From assembly GCA_023433505.1 (NCBI GenBank), contig JAEZCO010000042.1, forward strand, positions 5,669-69,668: 64,000 nt of DNA. Reading direction: 5' to 3'. A program made the position numbers and the translations under genes. Shown here piece by piece: positions 41,249-50,211 of the stretch; position 1 is the stretch's first letter, and every line of letters begins with the position of its first letter. The notes under the pieces were generated by a model, which was not told the origin of the DNA, did no database searches, and saw only the letters and a list, made by a program, of their open reading frames with translations. Source of the stretch: Bacillota bacterium. GTDB taxonomy: Bacteria; Bacillota; Clostridia; Acetivibrionales; DTU013.

Positions 41249-42772
41249 CTACATCACCGGTACCTTTCCGGGATTTATGCCCCTGACCTCCATCACCTTT
41301 TCCCTGGGCACACAAATCCTTATCACTGCCGTCCTGTCTTTATGCCGCCGGACCTCTAAAACACGGGCGGGACATACAAAAACTCCATTCCTGTCTACGG
41401 CCTCGACCTCGCTGCCCTTTACCGGCAGCGGATGATACTCGTAGGCAAAGGCAAAGCTTGCCTCCGTCTCATTGTAGCCGTGATCTGCAACAAAGCAGGC
41501 CAGTCCAGGGCAAGCCGCAACACAGCTGCAGCAGCCGCTGCACAGCTCCTGGCTTACAACGGGCGTACTGCGGATACAGCTTCCGATTTTGATGGCACCC
41601 GTTGGGCAGGCCGCTTCACACGGATTGCAGGGTATTTGCTGCGTGCAGTCCAGCATCACCTGAACCGAAGACTTTTTGCTCCCGCCAGGTCTTCCGGCTT
41701 TCCGCTCCAAAGCGGGCTCCGGGATTAAGTCCCTTTCATTTCTTAGGGCGGCAAGGTTTTTCAGGGCTGCGTCCCTTACTTCGGACACCTCTTTTTCCGA
41801 GGCTTTCCCCAGATAGACGCTTGAAGATAATCCCGCGATTTTCCCTTCCTCGATGGCGATGGAAGCCTCTTCAATGCCTGCCAGATCTCCGGCTGCGAAC
41901 AGTCCCGCCACACTTGTCCCCATGTGCCTGTCACACCGGAGTACATATCCTCCCTTTTCCCTGGAGTATTCAATTTCAGCCCCCATAAGCCTTGCCAATT
42001 GGTACAGGGGCGACAATCCCACCGCAAGGCAAACCGTATCCACCTTTAACTCCCGGGCAGTTCCCGCAGCAGGGTTAAAGCTGCTGTCGACCTCCGCAAT
42101 GGTTGCGGTCTCAACACACCCATTCCCTTCTGCCTTGACTATGGTGTGGCTCAGCAAGATGGGGACCCCCGCTCTCTTAAGCTTGTTTGCATGCACCTCA
42201 TACCCTCCGACCCTCGGGAGGGCTTCAATAAGCGCCGCAACCTCCATTCCCGCCTGGAGCATCTGGTATGCCACGATGAGGCCTACATTTCCCGCCCCCA
42301 CCATCAGCAGCCTTTTACCGGGCAAAACCCGGTGGAGGTTGACCATGGTCTGAGCGGCCCCTGCGGTGATGACTCCTGGAAGGGTCCAACCCGGAAATGC
42401 AAGTGAATTTTCCGAGGCGCCGGTGGCTAAAATCACCGCCCCGGCTTTAATGAAATAGGATTTTCCCTGGCGGATGCACCCTGCGACAAATGCTCCTTCC
42501 TTATTTACCGCCGTATAAACTCTCGTGCCAAGGCTTACCGTACAGCCGGACTTCTCCGCCTCGGAAAGCAGTTCCCTTCCGATTGCCATTCCCCGCCTGC
42601 CGGCATAATGCTCCTTTGAGCCGAAAAATTTATGGGTCTGCTTCATCAGCTGTCCTCCGGGAAACAGATTGTCATCCACCAAAATAGTATTTGCACCATA
42701 CCTGCGTGCGGCGATTGCGGCGGACAGTCCTGCCGGACCCGCGCCCACAATCAGCAAGTCATATGTATCCAC
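41249..42772 (-). CDS. FAD/NAD(P)-dependent oxidoreductase with C-terminal 4Fe-4S ferredoxin domain (HcnB-like)
   Basis: 507 residues from GTG 42770-42772, seven bases after GGAGG; a TTG ten codons upstream has no ribosome site. N-terminal FAD loop YDLLIVGAGPAGLSAAIAAR, second dinucleotide loop LLMVGAGNVGLIVAYQ, and AAGDLAGIEEASIAIEEG typical of this disulfide-reductase-like family. Residues about 385-440 hold two 4Fe-4S motifs, CNPCEAACPTGAI and CSGCCSCVAACPG. The added ferredoxin domain is unlike aerobic opine oxidases and fits anaerobic electron transfer. It is the large subunit of the complex with the 40634, 40985 and perhaps 44233 products. Confidence 0.83.
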   Translation of the reverse strand: MDTYDLLIVGAGPAGLSAAIAARRYGANTILVDDNLFPGGQLMKQTHKFFGSKEHYAGRRGMAIGRELLSEAEKSGCTVSLGTRVYTAVNKEGAFVAGCIRQGKSYFIKAGAVILATGASENSLAFPGWTLPGVITAGAAQTMVNLHRVLPGKRLLMVGAGNVGLIVAYQMLQAGMEVAALIEALPRVGGYEVHANKLKRAGVPILLSHTIVKAEGNGCVETATIAEVDSSFNPAAGTARELKVDTVCLAVGLSPLYQLARLMGAEIEYSREKGGYVLRCDRHMGTSVAGLFAAGDLAGIEEASIAIEEGKIAGLSSSVYLGKASEKEVSEVRDAALKNLAALRNERDLIPEPALERKAGRPGGSKKSSVQVMLDCTQQIPCNPCEAACPTGAIKIGSCIRSTPVVSQELCSGCCSCVAACPGLACFVADHGYNETEASFAFAYEYHPLPVKGSEVEAVDRNGVFVCPARVLEVRRHKDRTAVIRICVPREKVMEVRGINPGKVPVM

Positions 42773-42788
42773 GTCCCAACCTCCGGCG

Positions 42789-44195
42789 TTATTCCCGCTC
42801 AACTGGTTTCACCTCTTGTCCCCATTGTGTGTTTCCCAGTCCGGTATTTTTAATCAATCTTTCCGCAATCTTCTGCGTCATGTAAAGAATTTTCTCTTCA
42901 TCCACGTTAGTAAATTTTCCGTTTTCCATCACTACTTTTCCGTCAATGACGCTGGTTTCAATATTCGCCTGCCCGGAGGAATAAACGATGGAAGAAATCG
43001 GGTCCAGTACCGGAACTGATCTGGCATTCACAGGATTATAGATGAAAAGGTCCGCCTTTTTCCCTGCCTCCAGGGCTCCGATGTCCATCTCCAGCCCCAG
43101 GGTCCTGGCGCCCCCCAGGGTTGCCATTTCAACAACCTGGGAGGCTGTGACGGCGGCGGCATTCCTGGTAAAAACCTTGTGCTGCAGTGCCGTTGTTTTC
43201 AGCACCTCCAGCATATCCTGGGTGTCGTTGCTGGCAGCCCCGTCAAAGGCCAGGCTGACAACGACGCCCGCTTCCAGGAATTTGGGGACAGGCGCGATCC
43301 CCGAAGCCAGGATCATGTTTGACACTGGGTTATGTGAAACCTTCACGTCATATTTTTTAAACACGGCAATATCTTCATCCGTCATATGTACACAGTGAAC
43401 GGCAATGAAGTCGGGGCCGAGAACCCCCATCTTCTCCAGGAAAGGGACGGTTTTCATCCCTTTGGCCTCCGTCGTATAAGCATTGTCATCCTCCGTCTCC
43501 ACCAGATGCATGGTAATAGGTATCCCCAGCTTATCCGCCAATTTTCTTGCATTGACAAAGCCTTCATCCGAAAGATCCCATACGATGCCCGGCGCTATGG
43601 CAAAACCGATGCGGGTATGGCCTTTGTATTCTCTGACCAGCCTTTCCACGTCCTGAAAAAACATTTCTTCCGTTTCATTGTGTGAACAGGCATAGCTGGA
43701 GGGAAACTTATCCGTCTTTGTATGCCCCCGGCCCAGAACACCCCTTATCCCGACCTCATCAAAAGCTTTGAGGACGGAGCTGTCAAGCTCCTCCTGCCCA
43801 TGACAGTACATATAGTCCAGGACAGTGGTGGTGCCCGTGCGGATGGCCTCGATGCATCCGGTCAAAGCCGCATAATAGCAGCATTCCCTGTCAATCTTGT
43901 AAATTGCTCTGCGTACCGAGCTGTCAAGCCATTCAATCAAAGGCTTGTCTCTGCCCAGTCCTTTCAGCAGCACCTGAAACAGATGGGTGTGAGTGCTGAT
44001 GAATCCTGGAAAAATGTACTTTCCCCTGGCATCAATGACCTTGCCGGCTGAGTATTTGGCCTCGATTCCCTCCGACCCGGAAACTTCTAGGATCCGCTCT
44101 CCCTTGATTGCAATCCCTGAATTGGGGAGGATATTTCTGCTTTTATCCATTGTTATACTGTATGCGTTTTTTATGATCAAATCTGCCGTCTGCAT
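42789..44195 (-). CDS. Amidohydrolase / TRZ-ATZ family deaminase (SsnA, MtaD-like)
   Basis: 468 residues. Metal ligands and motifs of the cyclic deaminase group are present: FISTHTHLFQVLLKGLGRD near residue 67, MHLVETEDDNAY near 225, VHCVHMTDED near 260, KVSHNPVSNMILASG near 285 and the Asp in SLAFDGAASNDTQ near 315. Such enzymes deaminate guanine-like, S-adenosylhomocysteine-like or triazine rings. It lies between the FAD oxidase and the FAD/ferredoxin subunit in one operon. Ring deamination of an imported purine-like compound is the simplest reading but is inferred. Confidence 0.85.
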   Translation of the reverse strand: MQTADLIIKNAYSITMDKSRNILPNSGIAIKGERILEVSGSEGIEAKYSAGKVIDARGKYIFPGFISTHTHLFQVLLKGLGRDKPLIEWLDSSVRRAIYKIDRECCYYAALTGCIEAIRTGTTTVLDYMYCHGQEELDSSVLKAFDEVGIRGVLGRGHTKTDKFPSSYACSHNETEEMFFQDVERLVREYKGHTRIGFAIAPGIVWDLSDEGFVNARKLADKLGIPITMHLVETEDDNAYTTEAKGMKTVPFLEKMGVLGPDFIAVHCVHMTDEDIAVFKKYDVKVSHNPVSNMILASGIAPVPKFLEAGVVVSLAFDGAASNDTQDMLEVLKTTALQHKVFTRNAAAVTASQVVEMATLGGARTLGLEMDIGALEAGKKADLFIYNPVNARSVPVLDPISSIVYSSGQANIETSVIDGKVVMENGKFTNVDEEKILYMTQKIAERLIKNTGLGNTQWGQEVKPVERE

Positions 44196-44232
44196 TTACG
44201 AGCCCCCTTCTACCATTGTTGCCGCTTATTTT

Positions 44233-45444
44233 TTATGTTGTTTGCCGTGATGTTAAAAACCGGTTTGGGTTAAACATATCCAAATGAAAAGCTACCTCCC
44301 GGTCCTGTGCCAGCCTTGCCACCAGCTCGCCCATCAGGGGCGTAAGTATGATAGTGCTCAGATATCCCGCCGAAATAATGATTCTTTCATCGCTGTCCAG
44401 CGGCCCCACAAAAGCCCGGTGATCGGGAGTAAACGGGACGGGACAAACCCAGGAACGTATGATGGATGCGTTTGCCAGGGCGGGCATGAACCTCACCGCA
44501 GCTTCTGCGATCATTTTAAAGCTGTCCTCCGACACCCCGTCATAAATGTGGGGCCTTGCAAAGCTTCTTTGCCCAAGGATGACATTTCCGTTTTTCACCT
44601 GGTTGATGACAAACTCAAAGCAATCCATGGTTTTGCCCGGTCCATACCATGCATTTTTGCCGGCAAGGGAGCATACTTCATTTTCCATATCCACCCTTGT
44701 GCAGTGCAGTTCTCCAATGATCCCGTTGGCAAGCCTGGGCAGCGCCTCAGTCACTATCGCCTCTCCATGCACATAGTGAATGGGAAGGTCGATTCCCAAT
44801 AGGGAAACTACGTCTCTTGTCCATGCCCCTGCCGCTACAACTATCTTCGATGCTTTGAACAGGGCCTGTTTAGTAGCTATTTCCACATATTTTCCGCTGT
44901 TTGAAAACCCTGTGATTTCCGAATCCGGATACCAGTGCATGCCGTTTTTGACAGCCCCGCGGTAGTAGCCGTAAAGAAAATTAAAAGGGTTTATCCTTGC
45001 CTGCCTGCTGACCACTGCTCCCAGAAATCCCTGTGTGTTCAAGGCGGGTTCCGCCGCTTTCAATTCCTCAAGCGAAGCCATTCTGTAGTCAAAACCGGCT
45101 TCACTGTAAATCTTTATCTGCTCATAGGCCTCCGGCAGCTCTTCTTCTCCGGACACCAGGCTGATAAGGTCCGCTTCTTCATATTCGATATCACAATCCA
45201 ATTCCCGGCTCAAGCCCGGAAAGCGCCTCAGGCTTTCAACCGTCAGTTCCAGACCCTTGCCCGGCTCCGGATCGGATTTGATAACCAATGCGGTATTTGA
45301 AACGGAGCAACTGTCTCCAAGCCTTTTTCTCTCAAGGACGGCCACCTTTGCCCCCTGTTTTGCAAGCTCGTAAGCTGTTGCTATGCCTATCATGCCCGCT
45401 CCGATGATTACCACATCATATTTCAAATGCTCCAAAAATATCAC
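44233..45444 (-). CDS. FAD-dependent oxidase/dehydrogenase of the DadA/glycine oxidase family (HcnC-like)
   Basis: 403 residues from GTG 45442-45444 after GAGGGC. FAD loop YDVVIIGAGMIGIATAYELA, substrate region VVSRQARINPFNFLYGYYRG, and VVAAGAWTRDVVSLLGIDLP, then HRAFVGPLDSDERIIISAGY near the end: typical of D-amino acid, sarcosine or opine dehydrogenase beta subunits. First gene of the five-gene run. It follows a promoter and a terminator-containing leader. With the three iron-sulfur/FAD subunits it would make a heteromeric dehydrogenase that oxidises an amine. Confidence 0.84.
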   Translation of the reverse strand: MIFLEHLKYDVVIIGAGMIGIATAYELAKQGAKVAVLERKRLGDSCSVSNTALVIKSDPEPGKGLELTVESLRRFPGLSRELDCDIEYEEADLISLVSGEEELPEAYEQIKIYSEAGFDYRMASLEELKAAEPALNTQGFLGAVVSRQARINPFNFLYGYYRGAVKNGMHWYPDSEITGFSNSGKYVEIATKQALFKASKIVVAAGAWTRDVVSLLGIDLPIHYVHGEAIVTEALPRLANGIIGELHCTRVDMENEVCSLAGKNAWYGPGKTMDCFEFVINQVKNGNVILGQRSFARPHIYDGVSEDSFKMIAEAAVRFMPALANASIIRSWVCPVPFTPDHRAFVGPLDSDERIIISAGYLSTIILTPLMGELVARLAQDREVAFHLDMFNPNRFLTSRQTT

Positions 45445-45482
45445 GCCCTCAAAAATAAACTGGTTAACCCTCCGAATAATGC

Positions 45483-45523
45483 AAAAAGGGCATCTTTATA
45501 AGATGTTTCCTATAAAGACGCCC
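45483..45523 (-). terminator. Terminator in the leader of the FAD oxidase operon (possible attenuator)
   Basis: Stem of 13 pairs with one G-U (45511-45523 with 45488-45500), ten-base loop, then a U-run on the minus strand (45483-45487). It lies downstream of the promoter at 45590-45618 and 39 bases before the gene start, so it ends transcripts before the coding region unless overridden. Confidence 0.7.
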
Positions 45524-45589
45524 CTGTCAATCCAAGTACAATATTTACTTTGACTACATATATTTATTTAAAGTAAACTTTTCAGATTG

Positions 45590-45618
45590 ATTATATAGTA
45601 AATTTTCTACTAAGTCAA
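45590..45618 (-). promoter_or_regulatory. Promoter of the FAD oxidase operon
   Basis: Minus strand TTGACT (45613-45618), 17-base spacer, TATAAT (45590-45595). Start point expected near 45583, giving a leader of about 140 bases with a hairpin (TTTACTTT 45544-45551 / AAAGTAAA 45570-45577) and then the terminator. Confidence 0.7.
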
Positions 45619-45730
45619 CTGTGCAATAACAATTTTGCATAAGCAGGTGGATTGCTCACCGATGTTCAAGCAGATCATCTATGGGACCTCTAAAACAATA
45701 CCTTTCTGCTACAAATTTCATGGCATAAAA

Positions 45731-45780
45731 ATAGACAAACCTACTTTTAACTATGTTTTTTTAAAAATTGGTTTGTCTAT
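45731..45780. repeat. 11-bp inverted repeat in the 45.4-45.9 kb gap
   Basis: ATAGACAAACC (45731-45741) and GGTTTGTCTAT (45770-45780), separated by 28 A/T-rich bases. It lies upstream of the FAD oxidase promoter and after the aminotransferase stop. It could be an operator or the end of the aminotransferase transcript. The rest of this 419-base gap shows no gene. Confidence 0.5.
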
Positions 45781-45863
45781 TCTAAGGCATCTGTTCGGAA
45801 CGAACCTGGTATTGCCCTACCGCTCTGTTTGTGTCCGGTAAAGGCAGAAAATAATAAAGAATA

Positions 45864-47219
45864 CTATTTTGCTCTGCACAGCTCGATAGCCGACTCCAGG
45901 ATTTTTAAACCGCAGTCCAACTGTGCGTCGGTGACCACCAGAGGGCACAAGAACCGGATGACGTTGGAATGAGCCCCTGAGTTTTCTACAATAAGGCCGT
46001 TCTGCGCCGAATGTGCGATAATGTCGGAAGCCAGCCGGGTATTGGGCGTTTTGCTCTTTTTATCCGTAACGAATTCAATACCCATCATGCAGCCGATACC
46101 CCGCACATCACCCACCTCCTCATATTTTTCCTTCCAACGCTTGAACTCGTCCATGCACTTTTTTGCGATCTCCATGGACCGTGCGCAGAGATTTTCACGT
46201 TCCATGATTTCAATGACCTTAAGGGCCGACGCACAGGCAAGTGCGTTGCCGCCAAAGGTTCCGCCGATAATACCGTTTTTTACGCCGTCAAAGATCTCTG
46301 CCCCGGCTGTTACGGCGCTGAGGGGGATTCCGCCCGCAATGGATTTGGCGGTGGCGATGATATCCGGCGCACAGCCCGCCTCCTCCCAGTAATTCGAAAC
46401 AAACATTCTGCCCGAGCGGGCAAAACCCGTTTGAACCTCATCGGCAACCAGCAATATGCCTTTCTCATCGCAGATCCTCCGGACTGCCTTGACCCATTCC
46501 AGCGGAGCAGGAATAAACCCGCCTTCGCCTTGAACAGGCTCAACGACGACAGCAGCCACATATTCCGCCGGAGCTGCCTCCTCAAACACCTTTTCCAGTT
46601 TTTCGACATAGTAGCCGATGGCTGCCTCTTCGGTATAGCCCTCCGGCCTGCGGTACAGATAGGGAAATTCCGCACGGCATATCCCGTCGGGGAAGGGACC
46701 GATGCCGGAGGAATAAGCTTTTTTGGCCGTCATGGCCGACGCCAGCAGGGTTCTGCCGTGAAATGCGCCGGAAAACACGATGATATTCGGCCTTCCGGTG
46801 TAGGACCTGGCAATTTTCACTGCGTTCTCCAGGGCTTCCGCGCCGGAATTCACAAACATGGTTTTCCTTTTTTTGTCCTTAACGGGGACAATCCGGTTCA
46901 TCTTCTCCGCAAGCTGAATATAGCCCTCATGGGTCACGATGTTCATCATGGCGTGAAAATATTTCTCCGACTGTGTCTTTACCGCAGCAATCACTTCGGG
47001 ATGGCTGTATCCAATATTCAGCACGCCGACGCCTCCGACCCAGTCGAGAAAGATGTTTCCGTCCACGTCTTCCAGCATCGCGCCCTCTCCTCTGCTGATT
47101 ACGCAGGGATAAACGCATTTGATGGCGCCGGGTATTGCAGCCTCCCTTCTTTCCAGGATGGCGCTGGCTTTGGGGCCTGGAAGGGGTGTATTTATTTTGG
47201 GCAAAGCTTCTCTAAGCAT
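45864..47219 (-). CDS. Class III aminotransferase (4-aminobutyrate aminotransferase-like)
   Basis: 451 residues from ATG 47217-47219, eight bases after AAGGAG; a frame to 47264 is longer but has no site. Fold type I PLP enzyme with DWVGGVGVLNIGYSHPEV, FVNSGAEALENAVKIARSYT, the Asp-containing VADEVQTGFARSGR and the PLP Lys in ATAKSIAGGIPLSAV. GabT-like omega-transaminases convert 4-aminobutyrate or similar omega-amino acids to semialdehydes. It starts 50 bases after the alcohol dehydrogenase, which could reduce the product. Confidence 0.85.
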   Translation of the reverse strand: MLREALPKINTPLPGPKASAILERREAAIPGAIKCVYPCVISRGEGAMLEDVDGNIFLDWVGGVGVLNIGYSHPEVIAAVKTQSEKYFHAMMNIVTHEGYIQLAEKMNRIVPVKDKKRKTMFVNSGAEALENAVKIARSYTGRPNIIVFSGAFHGRTLLASAMTAKKAYSSGIGPFPDGICRAEFPYLYRRPEGYTEEAAIGYYVEKLEKVFEEAAPAEYVAAVVVEPVQGEGGFIPAPLEWVKAVRRICDEKGILLVADEVQTGFARSGRMFVSNYWEEAGCAPDIIATAKSIAGGIPLSAVTAGAEIFDGVKNGIIGGTFGGNALACASALKVIEIMERENLCARSMEIAKKCMDEFKRWKEKYEEVGDVRGIGCMMGIEFVTDKKSKTPNTRLASDIIAHSAQNGLIVENSGAHSNVIRFLCPLVVTDAQLDCGLKILESAIELCRAK

Positions 47220-47268
47220 GATCTTTTCTCCTTCATACCTTGTTGATATCGTCTTACATTTCATTTAT

Positions 47269-48402
47269 TCATATCGCTTTCCGGTAGATCCTTTTGATGT
47301 CATCCAAACCGAATACGACAGGATGATTGGCAATGCTCGCTGCGGAGACCTTCATACAGTTTTCCGCCAGCCAGTCCACATGCTCTTCCGTAATTCCCTG
47401 CTCACCCAGGGTTGCCGTCAATTGAAGACCCTGAAGCAACTCATGTATTTTGTCTGTAAAGTCGTTTTCATCCCTGCCGCCCAGCAGCCTCGACAGTATG
47501 GCAAACTTCTGCGGAGCGCCCGCCACTGACTCATCGTAAACTACAGGAGCCAGGGCCGCAAGCCCTCTCCCATGGGCGATATCTTTCAGACCGCTTACAG
47601 GATGCTCCATTCCGTGGAGCGCCGTTACTCCCGCCGTATTAATCACCATTCCGCCCAGGGTGCTGGCAAGGCACAGGCAGTCCCAGCTGTCCAAATCCGC
47701 CGGGTCGGTATACACCCGTTGAAGGCTTTGCGCCGCAAGACGCACACCTTCCAGGGCCATTATGTCCGTTAAGGGCTGAGCTATGGAGGAAATGTATGCA
47801 TCGATATTGTGGCACAGCGCATCGAAACCTACGGCAGCCAGCGTGTCTTTGGGCATGGTCGTCATCAGCAGCGGATCGACAATGGAGCAGACAGGTACGA
47901 TTGCACTGCAGCGCAGGGACTTTTTATCCATTGTATCCGGATTCGTCATGACGGCAAATCCATTCCCCTCGCTGCCGGTACCGCAGGTAGTAGGGACGGC
48001 AATGACGGGAAGGGCCTTGTCGCTGAACTTCCGGCCGAAAATATAGTCGTTGATATCGCCTCCGTTCACGGCCTGAAAAGCGATGCCTTTTGCGGCATCC
48101 AGACTGCTGCCGCCGCCAAGGGCAACGACAACGTCGCAGCCTTCGGCCGCCGCCATGGCTGCGCCCTCATAAACTGTAGCCGTAAGAGGATTGGGCGTCA
48201 CTTTGTCAAAAATGGCATAGGACACGCCGCTATCCATCAATTGCGATTCTGTTTTGGATAATAATCCGGAGCGTTTAGTACTGCTGCCGCCGGTAACGAT
48301 CAAAGCCCGCCGGCCGAAAGCAGCTGTTTTCTTTCCGATTCCGTCGGATTTTCCCCGGCCAAACACCAGATTGACCGGCAAATGATATTGAAATTCCATC
48401 AT
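47269..48402 (-). CDS. Iron-containing alcohol dehydrogenase (semialdehyde reductase-like)
   Basis: 377 residues. NAD-binding GGGSSLDAAKGIA and the metal-binding His/Asp set in GFDALCHNIDAYIS, LHGMEHPVSG and DIAHGRGLAAL. The group includes 4-hydroxybutyrate dehydrogenase, which reduces succinate semialdehyde in clostridial GABA and succinate metabolism. Ribosome site GGAG. Adjacent to the omega-aminotransferase; together they would turn an omega-amino acid into a hydroxy acid. The specific substrate is inferred. Confidence 0.83.
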   Translation of the reverse strand: MMEFQYHLPVNLVFGRGKSDGIGKKTAAFGRRALIVTGGSSTKRSGLLSKTESQLMDSGVSYAIFDKVTPNPLTATVYEGAAMAAAEGCDVVVALGGGSSLDAAKGIAFQAVNGGDINDYIFGRKFSDKALPVIAVPTTCGTGSEGNGFAVMTNPDTMDKKSLRCSAIVPVCSIVDPLLMTTMPKDTLAAVGFDALCHNIDAYISSIAQPLTDIMALEGVRLAAQSLQRVYTDPADLDSWDCLCLASTLGGMVINTAGVTALHGMEHPVSGLKDIAHGRGLAALAPVVYDESVAGAPQKFAILSRLLGGRDENDFTDKIHELLQGLQLTATLGEQGITEEHVDWLAENCMKVSAASIANHPVVFGLDDIKRIYRKAI

Positions 48403-48420
48403 GATACGACTCCAAAGGAA

Positions 48421-48443
48421 GGGGAGAGATTTGTCCTCTCCCC
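48421..48443. terminator. Hairpin between the SBP and alcohol dehydrogenase genes
   Basis: Stem GGGGAGAG (48421-48428) / CTCTCCCC (48436-48443), seven-base loop, just upstream of the alcohol dehydrogenase ribosome site. On the plus strand it is followed by a U-rich tract; on the minus strand the tract is weak. It may reduce read-through from the transporter genes. Confidence 0.45.
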
Positions 48444-48518
48444 CCTTTCATTTATTTTATGTTTTTCTTATTGTTCTGAAAACAATGCGCTACGGAACAT
48501 CAGGTCCCGCTGCTTACT

Positions 48519-49442
48519 CTATTTTACGTTTTTCGTAATACCTTCTTCAGCACCTACGAAATAATCTTCCGTCAAACCGTATTTTTTCAAAATGCCGAGC
48601 AGCGTCCCGTCTTCCTTCATCTCATTGAGGCACTTGTTCACTTCGGACAGGAAATCCTTGTCCTGGAAGCGCACCGCTGCGCCGATCTGTCCGCTTGCTT
48701 CCGGCTCATAAGGGGATAGAAGCTTCAGCTTCAGCGAACTGTCGGAGGACAAGGTATAGCCGGCTACAATACCGTCGGTTACGACCGCATCCACTTTGCC
48801 CATATTGACGGCGGTCATGAGGGTCGCCTGATTGTCATAGGCCTCCAGCTTGCCTATCTTGCCGTCATCAAGCCATTTCTGCGCAGTCTCATAGAAGGTG
48901 GTGCCGGGCTGTGCGCCTACGCTCTTCCCTTTCAGGTCGTCCTTGCTGGCAATGGCCGAATCGGCGGGAATCACAACGGCTTCGCCTTCCTGGTACCATT
49001 TATCGGTGAATGCGGCGATCTGCAGCCTTTCATCCTTGACATACATGGCGTCCACCACCATGTCGATGCTGTTGTTGTTCAATTCTACTAGAAGGTTGGC
49101 AAAGTCGATGACCTTCATCTGGATGTCCGGTATCCCCAGACGTTTGCAGATCTCACGGAGAATCTCAATGTCGATGCCCTCCAGCTTGTTGGTTTTTACA
49201 TCCTGGTAGGAGAACGGCGCGTCATTGGAAGAACCGATGAGGATAAAGCCCTTCGCCTTGATTTTTTTCAGCATCTCCGATTCGGCAGCGGAACTTCCGG
49301 TCGTCGTTGCGGCTGCCGTGGTGACGGCTGCAGTAGACCCCTCGCCGCTGCTCTTGGCGGCTCCGCAGCCCGTTAGCAGCGCAAGCACCATCATGAATGT
49401 CAGACATAAGACTATCCATCTCTTCACTTCGATTTTTTTCAT
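48519..49442 (-). CDS. Amino acid ABC transporter substrate-binding lipoprotein
   Basis: 307 residues. Lipobox LTGC with Cys 26, Ser/Ala/Thr linker, then the family 3 pattern: FILIGSSNDAPFSYQDVKTN, LEGIDIEILREICKRLGI, and the basic/acidic tail LNEMKEDGTLLGILKKYGL. It binds a polar amino acid or related amine for the 49499 permease. It is the last gene of the transporter set and lies before the alcohol dehydrogenase. Confidence 0.88.
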   Translation of the reverse strand: MKKIEVKRWIVLCLTFMMVLALLTGCGAAKSSGEGSTAAVTTAAATTTGSSAAESEMLKKIKAKGFILIGSSNDAPFSYQDVKTNKLEGIDIEILREICKRLGIPDIQMKVIDFANLLVELNNNSIDMVVDAMYVKDERLQIAAFTDKWYQEGEAVVIPADSAIASKDDLKGKSVGAQPGTTFYETAQKWLDDGKIGKLEAYDNQATLMTAVNMGKVDAVVTDGIVAGYTLSSDSSLKLKLLSPYEPEASGQIGAAVRFQDKDFLSEVNKCLNEMKEDGTLLGILKKYGLTEDYFVGAEEGITKNVK

Positions 49443-49498
49443 ATTTTTTCCTTCTTTCCTGCCTTTTCGGCATGTTCTGTAATGATTTATTGAATGGT

Positions 49499-50194
49499 TC
49501 AGCGAACTTGCTTCAGCCTTCGCTCAACTATTTTACTGAGTTGCGAGAGGGGTATGCTGATTACCAGGTACACAAGCGCCAGAATGGTATATGCCTCCAC
49601 CGTCAGGAATGTCTGCGACGCAAAGGTCTTTGTCCGCAAAAGCAGCTCCTGTACCGTAATCATTGCCAGCAGGGAGGTATCCTTGATCAGCATGACCAGG
49701 TAGTTGCCGAACACCGGTACGGAATTCCGCAGCGCCGGCGGAAGGATGAAGAAAAAAAGCACCTGCTTTTCACTGAAACCAAGGGCCAAACCGGCTTCGC
49801 GCTGCCCCGGGTCGATGGCCAGGATGGCCGAGCGGATAACCTCGGACATGTAGCAGCCGTAATTGATTGCGAAGCCTATAATACCGCAGGTGGCAGCCTC
49901 CAGTTGAATATTCGTCTTGAACCCCAGCAAAGCCGCAACGCCGTTCAGCAGCATGGGCACCACATAGTAAATGTAGAAAAATTGAACCAGCAGCGGCGTA
50001 CCGCGGACGATCTCAATGAATATGCCTAATATGCGCCCAAGGGCCTTGCTTTTGGAAAGCCTGCCGATGGCAACCAGCAGAGCTACGGCCAGGGCGCCGG
50101 CAAAGCCTGCGAGGGTGATGTAGACGACGATTCCTACGCCTCCTAAAAGATTGGGACCCAGGGTTTCAAAAGCTCTTTTAAAATGCAATTCCAT
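49499..50194 (-). CDS. Amino acid ABC transporter permease
   Basis: 231 residues with five membrane helices, the HisM/GlnP type. GTPLLVQFFYIYYVVPMLLN and the EAA-like loop GQREAGLALGFSEKQVLFFF, then PVFGNYLVMLIKDTSLLAMI are family hallmarks. It lies between the ATPase and the binding protein. A homodimer forms the channel. Confidence 0.9.
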   Translation of the reverse strand: MELHFKRAFETLGPNLLGGVGIVVYITLAGFAGALAVALLVAIGRLSKSKALGRILGIFIEIVRGTPLLVQFFYIYYVVPMLLNGVAALLGFKTNIQLEAATCGIIGFAINYGCYMSEVIRSAILAIDPGQREAGLALGFSEKQVLFFFILPPALRNSVPVFGNYLVMLIKDTSLLAMITVQELLLRTKTFASQTFLTVEAYTILALVYLVISIPLSQLSKIVERRLKQVR

Positions 50195-50211
50195 TTGTGA
50201 TTCACCTCCTG

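Noticed and set aside
46011..47246. A 411-codon plus-strand open frame opposite the aminotransferase
   Set aside because: Shadow of the class III aminotransferase, whose catalytic motifs are all on the minus strand.
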